NCBI GenBank assembly: GCA_029265355.1
Contig: JAJUJL010000007.1
Span: 117,949-181,948 of the forward strand
Reading direction: 5' to 3'
From: Chloroflexota bacterium
GTDB taxonomy: Bacteria; Chloroflexota; Anaerolineae; Anaerolineales; UBA4823
Length of the DNA: 64,000 nucleotides
Shown here in pieces: positions 63,961 through 64,000 of this stretch. Under the pieces are notes generated by a model. The model was given only the letters and a program-made list of their open reading frames with translations, searched no databases and was not told where the DNA came from. Position numbers and translations under genes: made by a program. Within the stretch, counting starts at the first letter, position 1. The number at the start of each line of letters is the position of its first letter.

Positions 63961-64000
63961 ATGCATAAAAAAGCGATCGCCGCATTCACAATTTCTCTAC
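63961..64000 (+). CDS. start of an exported protein (cut by window end)
   Basis: ATG 63961 follows AAAGGGG at 9-10 bases. The 13 visible residues, MHKKAIAAFTISL, have two lysines followed by small hydrophobic residues, as at the start of a signal peptide. Nothing more can be said. Confidence 0.5.
   Translation, partial: MHKKAIAAFTISL

Overview
The window is 64 kb of GC-rich bacterial DNA that reads as a Chloroflexota genome, most likely class Anaerolineae. The evidence is indirect: many GAF-domain sensor proteins, exported proteins with Thr-Pro-rich linkers, an Agl23-type membrane protein joined to NHL repeats, an SPFH protein ending in an excisionase-type helix-turn-helix, and SD-led genes packed into short operons. 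No rRNA is present and there is one tRNA, so the assignment rests on gene content only.

Positions 1-16148 (+) form one long unidirectional run: five tandem receptor-like GAF proteins without any kinase domain (the first cut by the window edge), a ParA-type ATPase, a 1252-residue PAS/GAF hybrid histidine kinase that overlaps parA, a threonine synthase fused to a response-regulator receiver domain, and an EamA exporter. Facing it on the minus strand is a second two-component pair (16254-18729). This block is the best candidate for an undescribed signalling system: several membrane inputs, one kinase output, a ParA that could position the complex, and a metabolic enzyme carrying its own phospho-acceptor domain.

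18.7-27 kb (+) is amino-acid and pyruvate metabolism: ornithine carbamoyltransferase, ornithine aminotransferase, an alanine-dehydrogenase-type enzyme, a CoA transferase, pyruvate kinase, then a GbsR/MarR regulator with a textbook promoter and operator, and an NAD-binding SDR. 27-36.7 kb holds envelope and housekeeping genes: a Ca-binding-repeat lipoprotein, a degenerate DNA-methylase-like protein, a ribokinase-type sugar kinase, an LCP-family protein with a TPR partner, aspartase and an SCP2 protein. 36.9-42.1 kb (+) has an amino-acid ABC binding protein and permease (no ATPase), tRNA-Leu(GAG), plsX, fabF and a membrane protein. 42.3-44.7 kb (-) has a pentapeptide-repeat protein, a Nudix hydrolase and class II aldolase. 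44.9-46.6 kb (+) carries a small helical protein and the SPFH-HTH protein.

46.8-55.4 kb (-) carries a cyclic-nucleotide-domain histidine kinase, rsmD, a URO-D family protein, a TPR protein, a BchI-like AAA+ ATPase, a hotdog thioesterase, a beta-flower protein, GtrA, a UDP-sugar epimerase/decarboxylase and a G5/beta-propeller lipoprotein. 55.4-63.4 kb (+) has scpB, a GH1 beta-glucosidase, rluB, an ECF sigma/anti-sigma pair and the Agl23-NHL fusion. The right edge holds a decayed acetyltransferase, an AT-rich stretch and the start of an exported protein.

Non-coding DNA is unusually structured. There are two copies of a 116-bp repeat, several perfect GC-rich hairpins directly after stop codons but without U-tracts, a CAAAG-type repeat family, and several long palindromes.
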